A stretch of 64,000 nt of DNA, taken from Halictus rubicundus (taxonomy: Eukaryota; Arthropoda; Insecta; Hymenoptera; Halictidae). Below the pieces are notes generated by a model that saw only the letters and a list, made by a program, of their open reading frames with translations, searched no databases and was not told the DNA's origin. Positions 10,681 to 21,170 of the stretch are shown piece by piece. Position 1 is the first letter of the stretch. The number at the start of each line of letters is the position of its first letter. The DNA is taken from contig NC_135152.1 in assembly GCF_050948215.1 (NCBI RefSeq), forward strand, positions 806,001 to 870,000, given 5' to 3'. Made by a program: the position numbers and the translations under genes.

Positions 10681-11126
10681 AGCATATTCTCACGACATTA
10701 TATTCAAATGGAAGAAATGTTATATTAATTGAATCAACTTATTTGATCAACATAATAAATATTATTTAAGTGGAATAGCATGGACGTAGGCAGAAGTGTC
10801 TTTCAAACATACGATATTTTAGAAGGTCATAGCTAGCCTACAAAAAGTTGTGATGTAACAATTATAATGTATTTGTATGCAAACATTTTTTTTATCTTAA
10901 ATCAATGACAAACATACAAAGATCTAATTATGTTCTTCTCGTAACTGTGGATCTGAAATTTTGTTAAATATTACAGTTTCTGAACACTCATGGGAATCGA
11001 AATGAAATGAATTTTTGAATTGAAATTATTGTTTATTTTACTTCTAATCTTATTTGCGTTTACTATTACCACAACAAATCATATTGTAATGTTAGGAATA
11101 ATAAGTTGTTTTTTGGTTACAACAAC

Positions 11127-11176
<50 letters not shown>

Positions 11177-11760
11177 TATTTAATTTTACATGATCATTTG
11201 GGTGTAATCGATAATATCAAACGTCAGAAGCATTCAAACAGATAATAATATACAGGTAAAAATATACGCTATTATTTAGAGAAGCGACCCAAATATTTTT
11301 TTCATATTCAATGAATGACAAGTTTTTATAACAAAAGTTATTTTACTTAGTGGTGCAGACTATGTACACAGTCAAAAATTGGACACTAAAAATGTGTACC
11401 ACTGAATGTACCGCAGACGACTGGTAAAAATAAAAATCATAAAGTTACACTGATAGAAATTGTTTAAATTTTTACGGTTAAATTGGTTGTCCAAAAAGAA
11501 ACGAGGAACGCTGTACGGGTGGTTGCATGTTGCGCTTGAAGAAGAAGTTTGTCTGTTGAATAAGAAAGCGTTAGATGCTGCGTGCATTACGCCGAAAATA
11601 TGCTAAATTATTCGTACATTGTTTCGTGCCGAACCAAGTTCGTAACACGATCAAGTTAGAAAGTAAAGAATGCCTTTGCATAGCTGCCAAAGTGAGGCAC
11701 AATTCGTGACGGCTCTATTCTTTGCTCGTACTACTTTGGCCGTCTACTCTCGTCACGTTT
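10681..11760. other. AT-rich intergenic DNA with AAT microsatellite
   Basis: No gene seen. It holds an (AAT)n microsatellite at about 11128-11172 and otherwise unique AT-rich sequence. A short minus-strand frame at 11372-11587 has no recognisable motif. Confidence 0.4.
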
Positions 11761-11930
11761 CATTTGCTTCTCTCCCTTCCGCCCTCCCGCCTCCCTCTTT
11801 CTCGCTCGCTCACCCTCTCTCTCTCTTCCACGCCTCCGTGTCCCTACCATTCACCCCTCACTTACTGTTGCTTCTACTTCCCCATTCTCGTACACTTGTT
11901 GCTTCGTCACGGAATCAACTTGTCCGAAAT
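11760..11930. other. Pyrimidine-rich tract (GAGA on minus strand)
   Basis: A C/T-rich stretch with CTCTCTCTCTC-type runs at about 11800-11830. The open frames through it (rich in Leu, Ser and Pro) are the expected product of the base composition. On the minus strand it is GA-rich, a pattern seen at insect promoters that bind GAGA factors. A promoter role is only a possibility. Confidence 0.35.
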
Positions 11931-12095
11931 TTTTACCCTCGCCTCGTCACGAATCGCAAACAAATTGGAGCGGGCGACGATACTGTAATGCTTCCGCCAG
12001 AAAAAATGTTCGCATAGAGATTTCAAACGGAGTTTAACAGGTTGGTTGACGCAATTTTCACAATTGAGGAGCTATAGCAGCAGAGCAGCAGAGAT

Positions 12096-12250
12096 AAGTT
12101 GCGGATTTTATACATTTATAACAAAAATGGATGTAATTGAAAACAATTTAAGATCGTCCATATTTCATTCTCGATTTGTTAAAATTTTTTAAGATTGAAC
12201 GGTATTTTTATATGGCTCCTGTGTCTTGTAACTGACGAAGAAAATTTTGA
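12096..12250. repeat. Partial copy of the GACTGCGGAT MITE family
   Basis: It contains GCGGATTTTATACATTTATA, ACAAAAATGG and TGTGTCTTGTAACTGA, which recur in the copies at 30291 and 35741. The outer end is lost. Confidence 0.45.
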
Positions 12251-12385
12251 TTTTGTATATCATTAACAACTATGTACATAGCACACATTTTTCGATATTT
12301 CTCTCCACGTTTGTGAATATGTTATTAATTACACAGTTGAATAAGAATAATAGAATTGATTCGGGTCGTTTATCTTTCATCAAGA

Positions 12386-12520
12386 TATCAGCTCCAAAGA
12401 CACTTCAAAGGTGGCATCCAATTTTTTGAGGAAAGAAGAATTGAAAAACTCGAGTGCCCATCACAGTCCCCAGATTTCAATTCTGTTGAAAATCTTTGGA
12501 TAAGCATATTCCCCTAACTA
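12386..12520 (+). pseudogene. Tc1-type transposase C-terminal scrap
   Basis: The translation runs SAPKTLQRWHPIF. After a one-base slip in a T run it continues FEERRIEKLECPSQSPDF then NSVENLWISIF. This is the standard Tc1 block around the catalytic Glu (SPDLNPIENLW), with the Glu retained. Nothing upstream supports a longer reading frame. Confidence 0.65.
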
Positions 12521-13700
12521 CTCGTACTAGCAAACAAAGTTTCGTTATTTTCGAATAAATCTCTTCCCAGACGAGGCGAGTATCCTACGAGTTTATGATA
12601 AGTTATTATAAAATATTTTATTATACAATGGCAGCTAATATTGGAGAAGGAGATACAAAGAGGCGTAGAGTTCGCTATTTTCAAAATCAAATCATAAAAC
12701 TTTTTAAAAAATTTTCAGGGTGATCAAGGTACCCTATTTTACCCAGAATTTTACTTTACTGAGGCTAAAATCGCTGCACATGCGCGAGAAAAGTTGGACG
12801 ATATCTCACCACTGCAGTCGACCGACATTTACCATCGAGGCACCGACACACAGTGGGTTGAAACGTGAAAAACGCGGAGAACCATTTTTGAAGTAATTTC
12901 TGAGTTGAAATTAATACGAACATGTGATTCTATAGATTTTGATGTGCAGAATGCGAATTAATAATCAGAGTTGACCTGATTCAAAACATATGAAAGTTAT
13001 AACATTGTTTTTGAAAACGTTAATTATGAATTTAACGAGACTTGTTATTAAATATGTCATTTTATAATTTATATTTTATATTTCTATACTATACTTGTTG
13101 AAATTCAACGATACCATAGCGTCTTAGGCATAAGGATTTAGGCGTAAGGGGCGGTTCTCCCAAGGACAGAAAAACTCAGGCGGGGTCATAAAGTCGAGAC
13201 CGTAGTCTGTTAGTTAGTCTGGTAGAAGCAGCTAGCCTGTGCAGGTCGCAACTTTTGAAAGAGCTTTCACTTATACTATTTACATAAGGATTAAACACAC
13301 GATACGCGGAAACATTGTGCCGTTATTTATACCAACACCTTTATAATACTAATAAAGTATATACGGAATAAAATGTAGTTTGCTGAATAACGTACTATTA
13401 AAGAACATTTCCAACAATACTAACATAAAATCTGTATAGTTTGCTTGATTTTAAGGATCTTCGGACCATATCCCATAGTCGTCCCGTTCATCATTATCTG
13501 CGCCTTCACTAGTTAAATCTTCTTGTGGTTTCAGTAGCTAAAGCATTTCTTTGGGCAGTTCTGATACGGAGGTTTTCCTTTTTCTTCAATTCGCGAAACG
13601 TTTCCTGAAGGAAATCGATTTTTAAATAAATCCTCCTTTGACGAATTACTCTGGAAAGATATGAATTTCCACGAAAGAAATTTTAACACTTACATAAGTA
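12521..13700. other. Unique non-coding stretch
   Basis: No gene or repeat family recognised. Short GC-richer segments at about 12770-12880 and 13120-13260 stand out from the AT-rich background but carry no open frame worth annotating. Confidence 0.35.
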
Positions 13701-13885
13701 CAGTCTCTACTCGATAAATGTACCCAACATCTAGCCTATAATTCTACCAGAACTATCCCCACTACCGCGAGGTATACCCAGTGAAAGGCCCTGAAGCGTA
13801 AACATAATACGGATTGGGTATACTGGTGTGAGACCAGGAAACCACTACTAATCCAATAATAAAACTTCTTTATTTCAAGCTTGTG
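13701..13885. mobile_element. MITE copy 2, left end, truncated
   Basis: The left end CAGTCTCTACTCGATAAAT follows TA at 13699-13700. It runs through ACTATCCCCACTACCGCG, GGGTATACTGGTGTGAG and AACTTCTTTATTT, then the match stops. The same end occurs at 32835. Confidence 0.6.
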
Positions 13886-15490
13886 AAAAAGTATCTATCG
13901 TCTTTTCCATCTTCTATGCCTATAAATTATTAGATGTTAACTAAAGACGTTAATTATTTACATTTAACTACCAAGCGTTAAATGTGTGAATATATTGATA
14001 TTCGAAGTGTAAAACATTATTTTCCAGGACAGACGTCTTAATTAGATAATTGTACAATCTTTAAACACCTCTAATTTTGAAATACTTTTTGGACATTATG
14101 CAACAAAACTTAACAAGCAGAAATCAAGCTTAGATAGAGATGCTATGGGTACATTATTTTAAAAAAGTTACATATTTGATGAAGATTAAATGCAATCGTC
14201 AAATTTGAAAGTGGAACACACATGTAGAATGCACAGATCAAACAAATATTGATTATATTATTTGTGACAAGTTTTCAAGAAATGAAAGTCTGTTGATATA
14301 ACATTTTACCTTCTGTCGAAGCAGTGTAAAAATGACAGCGTCGAACGCGATGTATCGATATACAATATAATTGGATACAATAATAATAAAATAATGATCG
14401 AAATTAATTATTTTTTATCCAAAGTGTATTTTACCTAAATACCATAGACTTGATGTTATCAAGGAAAAAAGTATAATGTAAATATGATTAATACGTATTA
14501 ATAATCAAATTTGTAGCAGACTAACTAATAAACTATAACCTACCTGACTGTGCTAATTATCAGCTTTTATTATCAAGTTAAGAAAAGCAATTTCCTTCCT
14601 CTTATTAAGAACTATTTGAAATTTAGAGTACCGTATGACTTTGCCCTACACTTTCTCAAATAAACAAGTAATTCTTACTTACGCAAATTCTATTGAAAAT
14701 TGGCATAAGTTTGCGTAACAATCCTTATTTACTATTCTCTTTACTATTCTCTTTATAGTCATAAAAGAAATGGAAAAGTTAGGCACATTAATCTTTTCAA
14801 GTATTTTTAATTCGTGGGCAAAATAAAAAGCGGCAGAATTGATGCTCGATATTTCTCAGTTTATCTGCGGACCGATAAAATCTAAAAAGCAATTGTTTCT
14901 TTGGCGACTGAATATAGAAATATGTACGAATATTATTATTCGTTCGATAAAATTGCTGTAAAAATAAGTGAAACGATGTACGCGGGTCAATTATCTGAGT
15001 GTGTGTTAGATGATACATGATAATTTTCCTCGTGTAAGGTAAAAGGAGCATAGATAGGCGCACAGAAGCGAGCTATATTAAATGCATGTCCTAACTACCT
15101 GGAGTACGTGATGAAGCATTCCATTGCACATGACTTAACATCACGACGTTCGTCGACAGTATCATAGAGGGAATTTCATAGCTCTCCATTAACTCCTTTG
15201 TCAGCACGGTGATGGCTCTTTGATTACAGAGACGCAAATTCATTTAACCAGTGCATCCCTGCAGGCTACTCCGCAGGATCTCATACGATAGCCAATCATT
15301 ATTGAACTATTTAATATTCTATCGTACGAATTTTCCGATGATCAAGAGAATAGTTAGAGCTGTTGTTGACATAGAATTCTCAGATACGAATGATTGCTAG
15401 ATAACGTAAACGTCGGAAATATAAAGGTCGGGACACCTGATTTTAGATGCTTGCCAAAAGTAAAAGAATTTGCTGTTCTTAAACAATACC
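13886..15490. other. AT-rich then unique DNA, no gene
   Basis: 13886-15000 is AT-rich without recognisable features. 15060-15420 is more balanced, with no long frame and no repeat similarity that I can see; it could be a conserved non-coding element, which needs a cross-species alignment to decide. Confidence 0.35.
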
Positions 15491-15492
15491 TA

Positions 15493-15705
15493 CAGTTGTG
15501 GACATACACTTATAAACATTGATATCTTGAGACATTTATTATAATATATCTTATAATGAAACACAAGTAATTTCCTGCAATGATCAAAATGAATGTGATC
15601 CCAGTGTTCTTCAATTCTCCTCTGTAATTCATTGATGGATGTTGATGGTGATTGATAAGAATCTTGTACCCTTCTTTTTAAAACTGCCTATAGATTTCCC
15701 ATAGA
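15493..15705 (-). pseudogene. Tc1-type element end with transposase C-terminus
   Basis: CAGTTGTGGACATACACTTA after TA (15491-15492) is a typical Tc1 terminal repeat. On the minus strand, VLKRRVQDSYQSPSTSINEL and QRRIEEHWDHI match the C-terminal helix of Tc1 transposases. The rest of the gene is missing beyond about 15705. Confidence 0.6.
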
Positions 15706-15977
15706 ATGCACAAAATTTATAACTATCAACTTTAAAATTAACTTTACTGAATTAGAAATATTTCAGTCATTATGTTAAAAAAAAAAGGATAAAGTATACG
15801 AGAGGTATATATGTTGTGTTGTAGGTTAGAAAATGGACTCTGTGCAGTAGCATAGTTTTTTTTGCGACGACGCTCGTCTGGCGGTAACATATATAGAAAA
15901 AAATTGTTCACAATGATAACCTTAATAACATATTTCAACTTCATCGAGAAAACCTACGGATATCTCTTACGTACGTA
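15706..15977. repeat. Dispersed repeat fragment
   Basis: The part at 15880-15960 (AAAAATTGTTCACAATGATAA, then CATATTTCAACTTCATCGA) is a diverged copy of a short repeat also at 9750-9830, 39075-39230, 40960-41045 and 51962-52050. The remainder is unremarkable. Confidence 0.4.
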
Positions 15978-16638
15978 CAGTAAGGAGCAAAACTGAGTCC
16001 ACACTATTTGAAACAACATAACTTTTTTAAAATTATATCAAATGGCTTGAATGTTATTGAGAAGTTAGAAGGATTAGTTTATTAGACGAGTTGTAAACAA
16101 TTTTTGAAGAAAGTTTGAATTGGTAGGATTCGCAAAAGAAATAGTAAAAGTTGGTTTTTTAGCTTTTTTATCTGAGCCTGTATTGAAAATTTAAAAAATG
16201 TGTTTGATTCGCTTGAATAAATTATATCCATGCTGAAAATTTCATCGATATTGGTTAATTCGTTTACGAGTTATAAACGATTAAAAGCGATTTAAGTCGA
16301 AAATCGTGAAAAATGGCAATTTTTCCACTTTTAAGCGTTTATAACTCGTAAACGAATTAACCAATATCGGTGAAATTTTCAGCATGGTTATAATTCATTC
16401 GAGCGAATCAGATATATTCTTTAAATTTTCAATACAGGCTCAGATAAAAAAGCTGAAAAAATCAACTTTTACTATTTCTTTTGCGATTCCGACCAATTCA
16501 AATTTTTTTCAAAAATTTTTTACACCTCGTCTAATAAACTAATCCTTCTAACTTCTCAATAACATTCAAGCCATTTGATCTAATTTTTAAAAAGGTATGT
16601 TGCTTCAAATAGTGTGGACTCAGTTTTGCTCCTTACTG
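15978..16638. mobile_element. 661-bp palindromic element, TA target
   Basis: The ends are CAGTAAGGAGCAAAACTGAG and its exact complement, with TA on both sides (15976-15977, 16639-16640). The two arms are inverted copies over almost their full length and meet near 16310, so the whole element can fold into one long hairpin. There is no coding. It looks like a foldback MITE of the Tc1/mariner group. Confidence 0.8.
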
Positions 16639-16648
16639 TATATGTATA

Positions 16649-16935
16649 CAGTGAATCCGAGATATAAGTCGCCGAGGCTTCTAAGTTAGCGGTTGCGGAA
16701 TCATCCCCATCACAGTAACCAAACTTCTTTATTTTTCATTATTTTTTTATGGGACTTTCACCGACATATTCGTGGCATTTTTCTAATGATAATGATACCA
16801 AATGTGATATCATTCCGATGATATTTACTTGTGTAATGAACGATTAACGTTTCGGACGCAAAGAAGGACAGCGTATGGGAAAGAAAGAAACGCGGAGAGT
16901 CGAAGCGTTCGGGAAAGATAAATGTTCCGTCGTAA
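16649..16935. mobile_element. MITE copy 3 with different left end
   Basis: The left end is CAGTGAATCCGAGATATAAG after TA (16647-16648). After about 70 bp it enters the same core as the copies at 3000 and 33480 (CTTCTTTATTTTTCATTA, ATATTCGTGGCATTTTTC, GATGATATTTACTTGTG, GTCGAAGCGTTCGGGAAAG). The right end is not recognisable. Confidence 0.6.
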
Positions 16936-18149
16936 AATCCCTCTGCGAAGGGACATCTGCACGACTGTGAAGGTCAACTAGACTAGCCACCCGCGGCATA
17001 ACGACCATGGCCGCCATAAAGAACCTACCATAGTTTAGAGTAGTCAAAAATCCGAATAAACCTCAGCTGACGAGCACATGCAGAACTATGAACCGTTAGC
17101 GTACCGTTTATAGTTTTATAGCTGTAGCCGCCACTAACCAAATATAACTCTACTCCTACTCTTCCTAATTTTTCACCACTTCCAACACCTTCCAAAACAC
17201 ATCTTTCAACCAATCATAGACAACTCCCTAAGACCACACCTACCTCCGAGTTTTTCTAATTTTGATACGATTATAGCAAGATCAGAACTGTTTCTGAATC
17301 GAAATTTCAAAATCGAAGGTTTCTGCCGAGCGACTCCACCGATTAAGTTGAATTCATTTTAACGTCGGTGCACAGTTCTTACACTTATTTGTTGTCGTAA
17401 ACAAATTATATTAATATCTGTGTGATTAATAAATATTTGAAAAAATGTTTCAGACGAGTTGTACTGTTTGACAAAGTAAATATAGTGCACAAAGAAAACA
17501 TGTTTGTCTGGAAGCCAATTTTTGAGATTTGAAAGTTGTGATTTTCTTTTTTACAAAGATCTTGTATTTTCTATCTGTATAGTTACAGAGTATGAAAAGA
17601 AACTTCGAGAAGAGAACACCAAGTTTCAAAAACAAAAAATTTTCAATCAAGTTCGATGAGACACAGGTTCCTATAGTTCGATCGATCTAAAATTTTGCAT
17701 GGATTATTATTTGTTTAGCTACTATCACAATCGTAGGGATGTTCCGAAAGAAATTAAAAAAATTTTTTTCGCCAAGGGTAACTAAGGTCCACCCTAAAGT
17801 GTATAGATATTATCTAAGCGTAAAAAATCAAATGGGAATACGGAAATAACGTTTTTAACTAGTGACAAACAACTCGAAACGACTGATATCGAAAATAACA
17901 GATATCGAAAATGCATTTGTTTCGATAAGGGTTACGTTCAGTCGAGCAGACATTCAATAACAGCAAAATGTGATTTATTGAACTCACGAAGCAAACTTGC
18001 GATTATATTTACGCGGTAAAGCAGGGATATGTGACTAATCGACTGCAAACACTCGTGTGCCTTCTCTTAGATAATTACTCAATGGTCGAATGAAAACTGA
18101 AAAGTTGGATCAGCGGTTACAATCGACAGTATACGATTGCAGGACATGA
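16936..18149. other. Unique DNA upstream of the unnamed gene
   Basis: No gene motif or clear repeat. Open frames at 16844-17213 on the minus strand have no recognisable domain. Upstream exons or the promoter of the gene starting near 18.2 kb may lie here. Confidence 0.35.
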
Positions 18150-18281
18150 AAACCTTCTGGATGGAAGCTCATTTTCTACGCGGTAAACCTATGTATTAAC
18201 AATTTAAAAGAACCGTTTCCAGAGGAAAGTGATGGTAATGCTAATGATTTTGGTATACGATTAAATTGTTCGCGGTTGAGA

Positions 18282-18586
18282 ATGGCCTGCCTCTACATTG
18301 ATCGATTGAAGAGTAATTTTCAACGAGCCCACCATTTCAGTCAACGCGCGAACAACTGCGAAATCTGGTGTCCTCGATCGTCGATAGATCGTCTTTGTAA
18401 TTACAAATGTGAACATACACCCGAAGCTTCTTCGAGTATAAGCGTTTCGGTGAAATTCAATCCTGCAGCACCAAAAATCTTCACTATCGGTTTGCAACCG
18501 GATTACCAAGACACGAGTAACGATTACTTTTCGGTGATAACTATTAAGGAATTTTTGAAGCAATACCTGACCTACGTTGTTCAGAG
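18282..18586 (+). CDS. Unnamed gene, inferred 5' coding exon
   Basis: The frame is open from 18150 to 18605, and the first good ATG is at 18282 (MACLYIDRLKSN...). Upstream in-frame codons are also open, so an earlier exon could splice in, for example at the AG of 18221-18222. A GT at 18587 would end the exon after 101 codons plus two bases. The acceptor at 21170 supplies exactly one base, and the frame then runs into the 21-23 kb exon, which is the main support for the link. The peptide is mixed, with a C-terminal stretch ITIKEFLKQYLTYVVQ that could be helical. No family recognised. The donor GAG|GTATTA is not strong. An antisense frame overlaps. Confidence 0.4.
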
Positions 18587-18637
18587 GTATTACGATCAAT
18601 GTTAAAATATCCTTAAAAATGTGATGTATTTCGAAAC

Positions 18638-19100
18638 CAGACTTGGGCATTACTCAAATAAATTATTTGAAAAATAATAGTTCAGATAAAATATTATCTT
18701 ATTTGGTTACACGTTATTTGAAATAGTCACGTATTATTTTCATTGAACAGACAAATAACTTTTCGTTAGATTACTACGTTATTTCGAATTTATTTGAGAT
18801 AACTTCATTTTATTTTTTTCTTTGATCCAATAAAGTCTTTCAAATAAAATCTTAAATATTCTCCTAACTCTATCATGTCAGCATCGTCGACTGAGTCTGA
18901 AATACAGATTTCTAATATAGTACACAACTCAGTTAAGTCACTAAATTTAGTTCAACATTTTATGTGAAATTATTTGTTATTTCAGTTGAGACAAATATTT
19001 GAAAATAATTTTTCGTGTTATTTATCAAATAAAAATTATAAAGTATTTGAAATAATTCTTTATTTGAAATGATTATTACGGAGAAATGTGCCCAACTCTG
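18638..19100. mobile_element. hAT-type MITE in intron
   Basis: The ends CAGACTTGGGCAT and the complement of CAGAGTTGGGCACAT enclose an AT-rich interior of inverted TTATTTGAAATAAT-like pieces. The flanks ttcgaaac and tttcagac match at 5 of 8 bases, a weak trace of an 8-bp duplication. The tip is shared with the element at 32935. Confidence 0.6.
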
Positions 19101-19608
19101 TTTCAGACTATAGTTTATAAGTAAATCATTACTAGTCTATGAGAAAACAGTGACCGTCAATCGTATACACACGAAATTTATTTAGCATAACATTTTTTGG
19201 AGATGTGGAAATGACTATTGGAATTAATCAAGTTTCATAACAATACTTTGTCGGTATATGTGTGTTACTAATTTTAAATAAAGTGTATTTCCAACCTTTC
19301 CAGACGCAAAAACGCAGATCCAAAACTGACGAAAAACCTCTAATCTCTTAAAGCCGTCTCATTTAACAGCTTGTATAATAACAATAATAGCTATACAGTT
19401 ACACTGTCAGTCAAACGTAGGAAACCGGGATTTAAGATTAATAAAACAGAATATGTAGTACTATTTTGTAAGCGTATAATGATATTTGCAGAGTCAATGC
19501 TATTCATATCCCAATTTACTAGTGTGCGAGTTTTATTAAATCTTTGCAAGTTAATGATTTTACCAAATCGGTTTTATCATTAAAACCGCTAATAGGTAGG
19601 TACGTGTA
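19101..19608. other. Intronic DNA, nothing recognised
   Basis: It would lie in the first inferred intron of the unnamed gene. There is no motif or repeat, and the short frame at 19371-19583 is unsupported. Confidence 0.35.
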
Positions 19609-19671
19609 TTGGGTTGGAACAAAAGTTCGTAGCATTTTAAAATTAAAATTGAAAGATAAAATTAAGATGGA

Positions 19672-20579
19672 TTATTTTCCATTTTGTACTATCACCTTCT
19701 GCCATTTCTGAGGTAACTTATAAATTCTTTCCTTCAAAAACTTGGCGTCTTTCTTGGCGACGAGTCCAATGCTTTTTGTAACCCGAAAAGGAATGGAGTA
19801 TTTTTTCCATTAAGAAAATTTTACAGGGCCCGAAATAAATGGTAAGTGGAAAGGTGTCAGATCTAGTGAATATGCTGCAAGCCAAGTTGCAATAATTTTT
19901 CCGGTGTCTGAACAACAACACCTTTCCTATTCACCAGTTTCGGACGCTTTTCCAAAATTGCAGACTTTAAGCTGTTCAAATGGAGGGGGGGGGGGGCAAT
20001 ATTTGTCAGAATTAATTGTTCGATTTTGAAGGCACTAACTCATAAAGAAGCACGCCCTTTCAGTTCCACCATATGCATCAGTTTCTTCGGGCTTAGGCCG
20101 TCTCTTGGAGACGTCAACAATGGTACAGTTCGCTTTCTCCATGATCTTCTTCGTGCCACGTTACTATATAGGATCCACGTTTCGTACACTGTTATTATAC
20201 GTTTTAAAAATTGGTACGCCTTTATTGTGTTTCAGCAATGAATCGCATACGTAAATTCGCTCTATTCAATTCATCTTGGTCAATCGTGAGGTACCCACAG
20301 GTCGCAACGATTGACGTATCCAAGTGCATCCATACGTCTCACCACAGTCGCACGCCATATGTGGACTGACGCAGACTATTATTATCGATCAAAACTTCAA
20401 TTTCGTCATGATCGGTACCTGTTCAAGATTAAAATTGTTAATTCTAAATCTATTACTCTCCGTTACAGCATTGTCGCCATAAGCAACGCAAACCTTTTTC
20501 TTGCCGTTTACGCAGTACTTTTTCCTTTTCGCAAATAATAAAGCATGGCATGCCAAAAATGCATCTTGTTTTCTTCCAT
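19672..20579 (-). pseudogene. mariner transposase, decayed
   Basis: The minus strand begins MEENKMHFWHAMLYYLRKGK (the usual mariner N-terminus). It continues with HDEIEVLIDNNSLRQSTYG, a LLKHNKGVP block, ETWILYSNVARRRSWR, GLSPKKLMHM, LEKRPKLVNRKGVV and a C-terminal FYR/KWQK-like end before a stop at 19674-19672. In the block that is normally GDEKW the catalytic Asp reads as Tyr (VYETW). The HDN second-Asp block is deleted. A 12-base G run at 19985-19996 and several stops add to the damage. It is about 900 bp, against roughly 1,035 for an intact gene. Confidence 0.75.
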
Positions 20580-20658
20580 ATTAAACTTTATTATAAACGT
20601 ACTTTAAATTTACTTACCCGAACTGAAATTATAAGACAGACACGTTGTAACCTAATTA

Positions 20659-21072
20659 CAGTAGTATCTCCGTAACTGTCGTATCGTCGGGTCTGCCGAG
20701 CGACAGTTCTAGTAGAGGTACTACATTCTTTGTGCTCTACCGAACGTAGAGAAGAAGAGCAATTGAAAACGAAGGAGGTACTCTTTCACGCCTCAAGCTT
20801 TAATCGCTTATCACACGAGTAATTATAATCGTAATTACATCGTGTTTGGTGTCATTTTAATTAGAAATACGAGACGAACAATTACAAAAGTCGCAATCGT
20901 TTGCTCCGCTTGCATTAGTATGAGTCTCATCGATACTCAACCGCTCGCTGGCTCGGTGGTCGAGCGTGTTTACCGCTTGACTGGTTCCAAGAGGGATCCC
21001 CCACAGTGGAGGGAATAAAATGTTAACAGTTACGGTGTAGAGATCTTTGCGACAGTTACGAATATAATACTG
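20659..21072 (+). mobile_element. MITE copy A beside the central exon
   Basis: The ends CAGTAGTATCTCCGTAACTG and the complement of a CAGTATTATATTCGTAACTG-like end are flanked by TA (20657-20658, 21073-21074). It shares with copy B (23328-23827, opposite orientation) the blocks TGCCGAGCGACAGTTCTA, TTTCACGCCT.AA.CTTTAAT, ACACGAGTAATTA.AATCGTA and GAGCGTGTTTACCG. It is nested in the mariner. Confidence 0.8.
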
Positions 21073-21170
21073 TAATCGGAATGTTCAAATGCCACGGCAT
21101 TTGCAAACGCTACGAACTTTCGTTCCAATCCAATACCATACCGTTCCCTGAGCTATGCAATTTTTTGCAG

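Larger units (their letters stand above)
19609..21133 (-). mobile_element. mariner element with nested MITE
   Basis: The left end TTGGGTTGGAACAAAAGTTC (TA at 19607-19608) and the right end, the complement of TTGGATTGGAACGAAAGTTC (TA at 21134-21135), are classic mariner inverted repeats. The transposase reads leftward. A separate 414-bp TA element (20659-21072) has inserted between the transposase start and the right end, which separates that end from the gene. The right tip lies only 37 bp upstream of the exon at 21171. Confidence 0.85.

Noticed and set aside
11670..12017. Open frames rich in Leu, Ser and Pro
   Set aside because: They follow from a pyrimidine-rich tract; two overlapping frames are both open, and neither has motifs.
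18261..18650. Minus-strand open frame of 129 codons
   Set aside because: It overlaps the plus-strand exon whose splice phase fits the 21-kb exon. No motif favours the minus strand, though it cannot be fully excluded.
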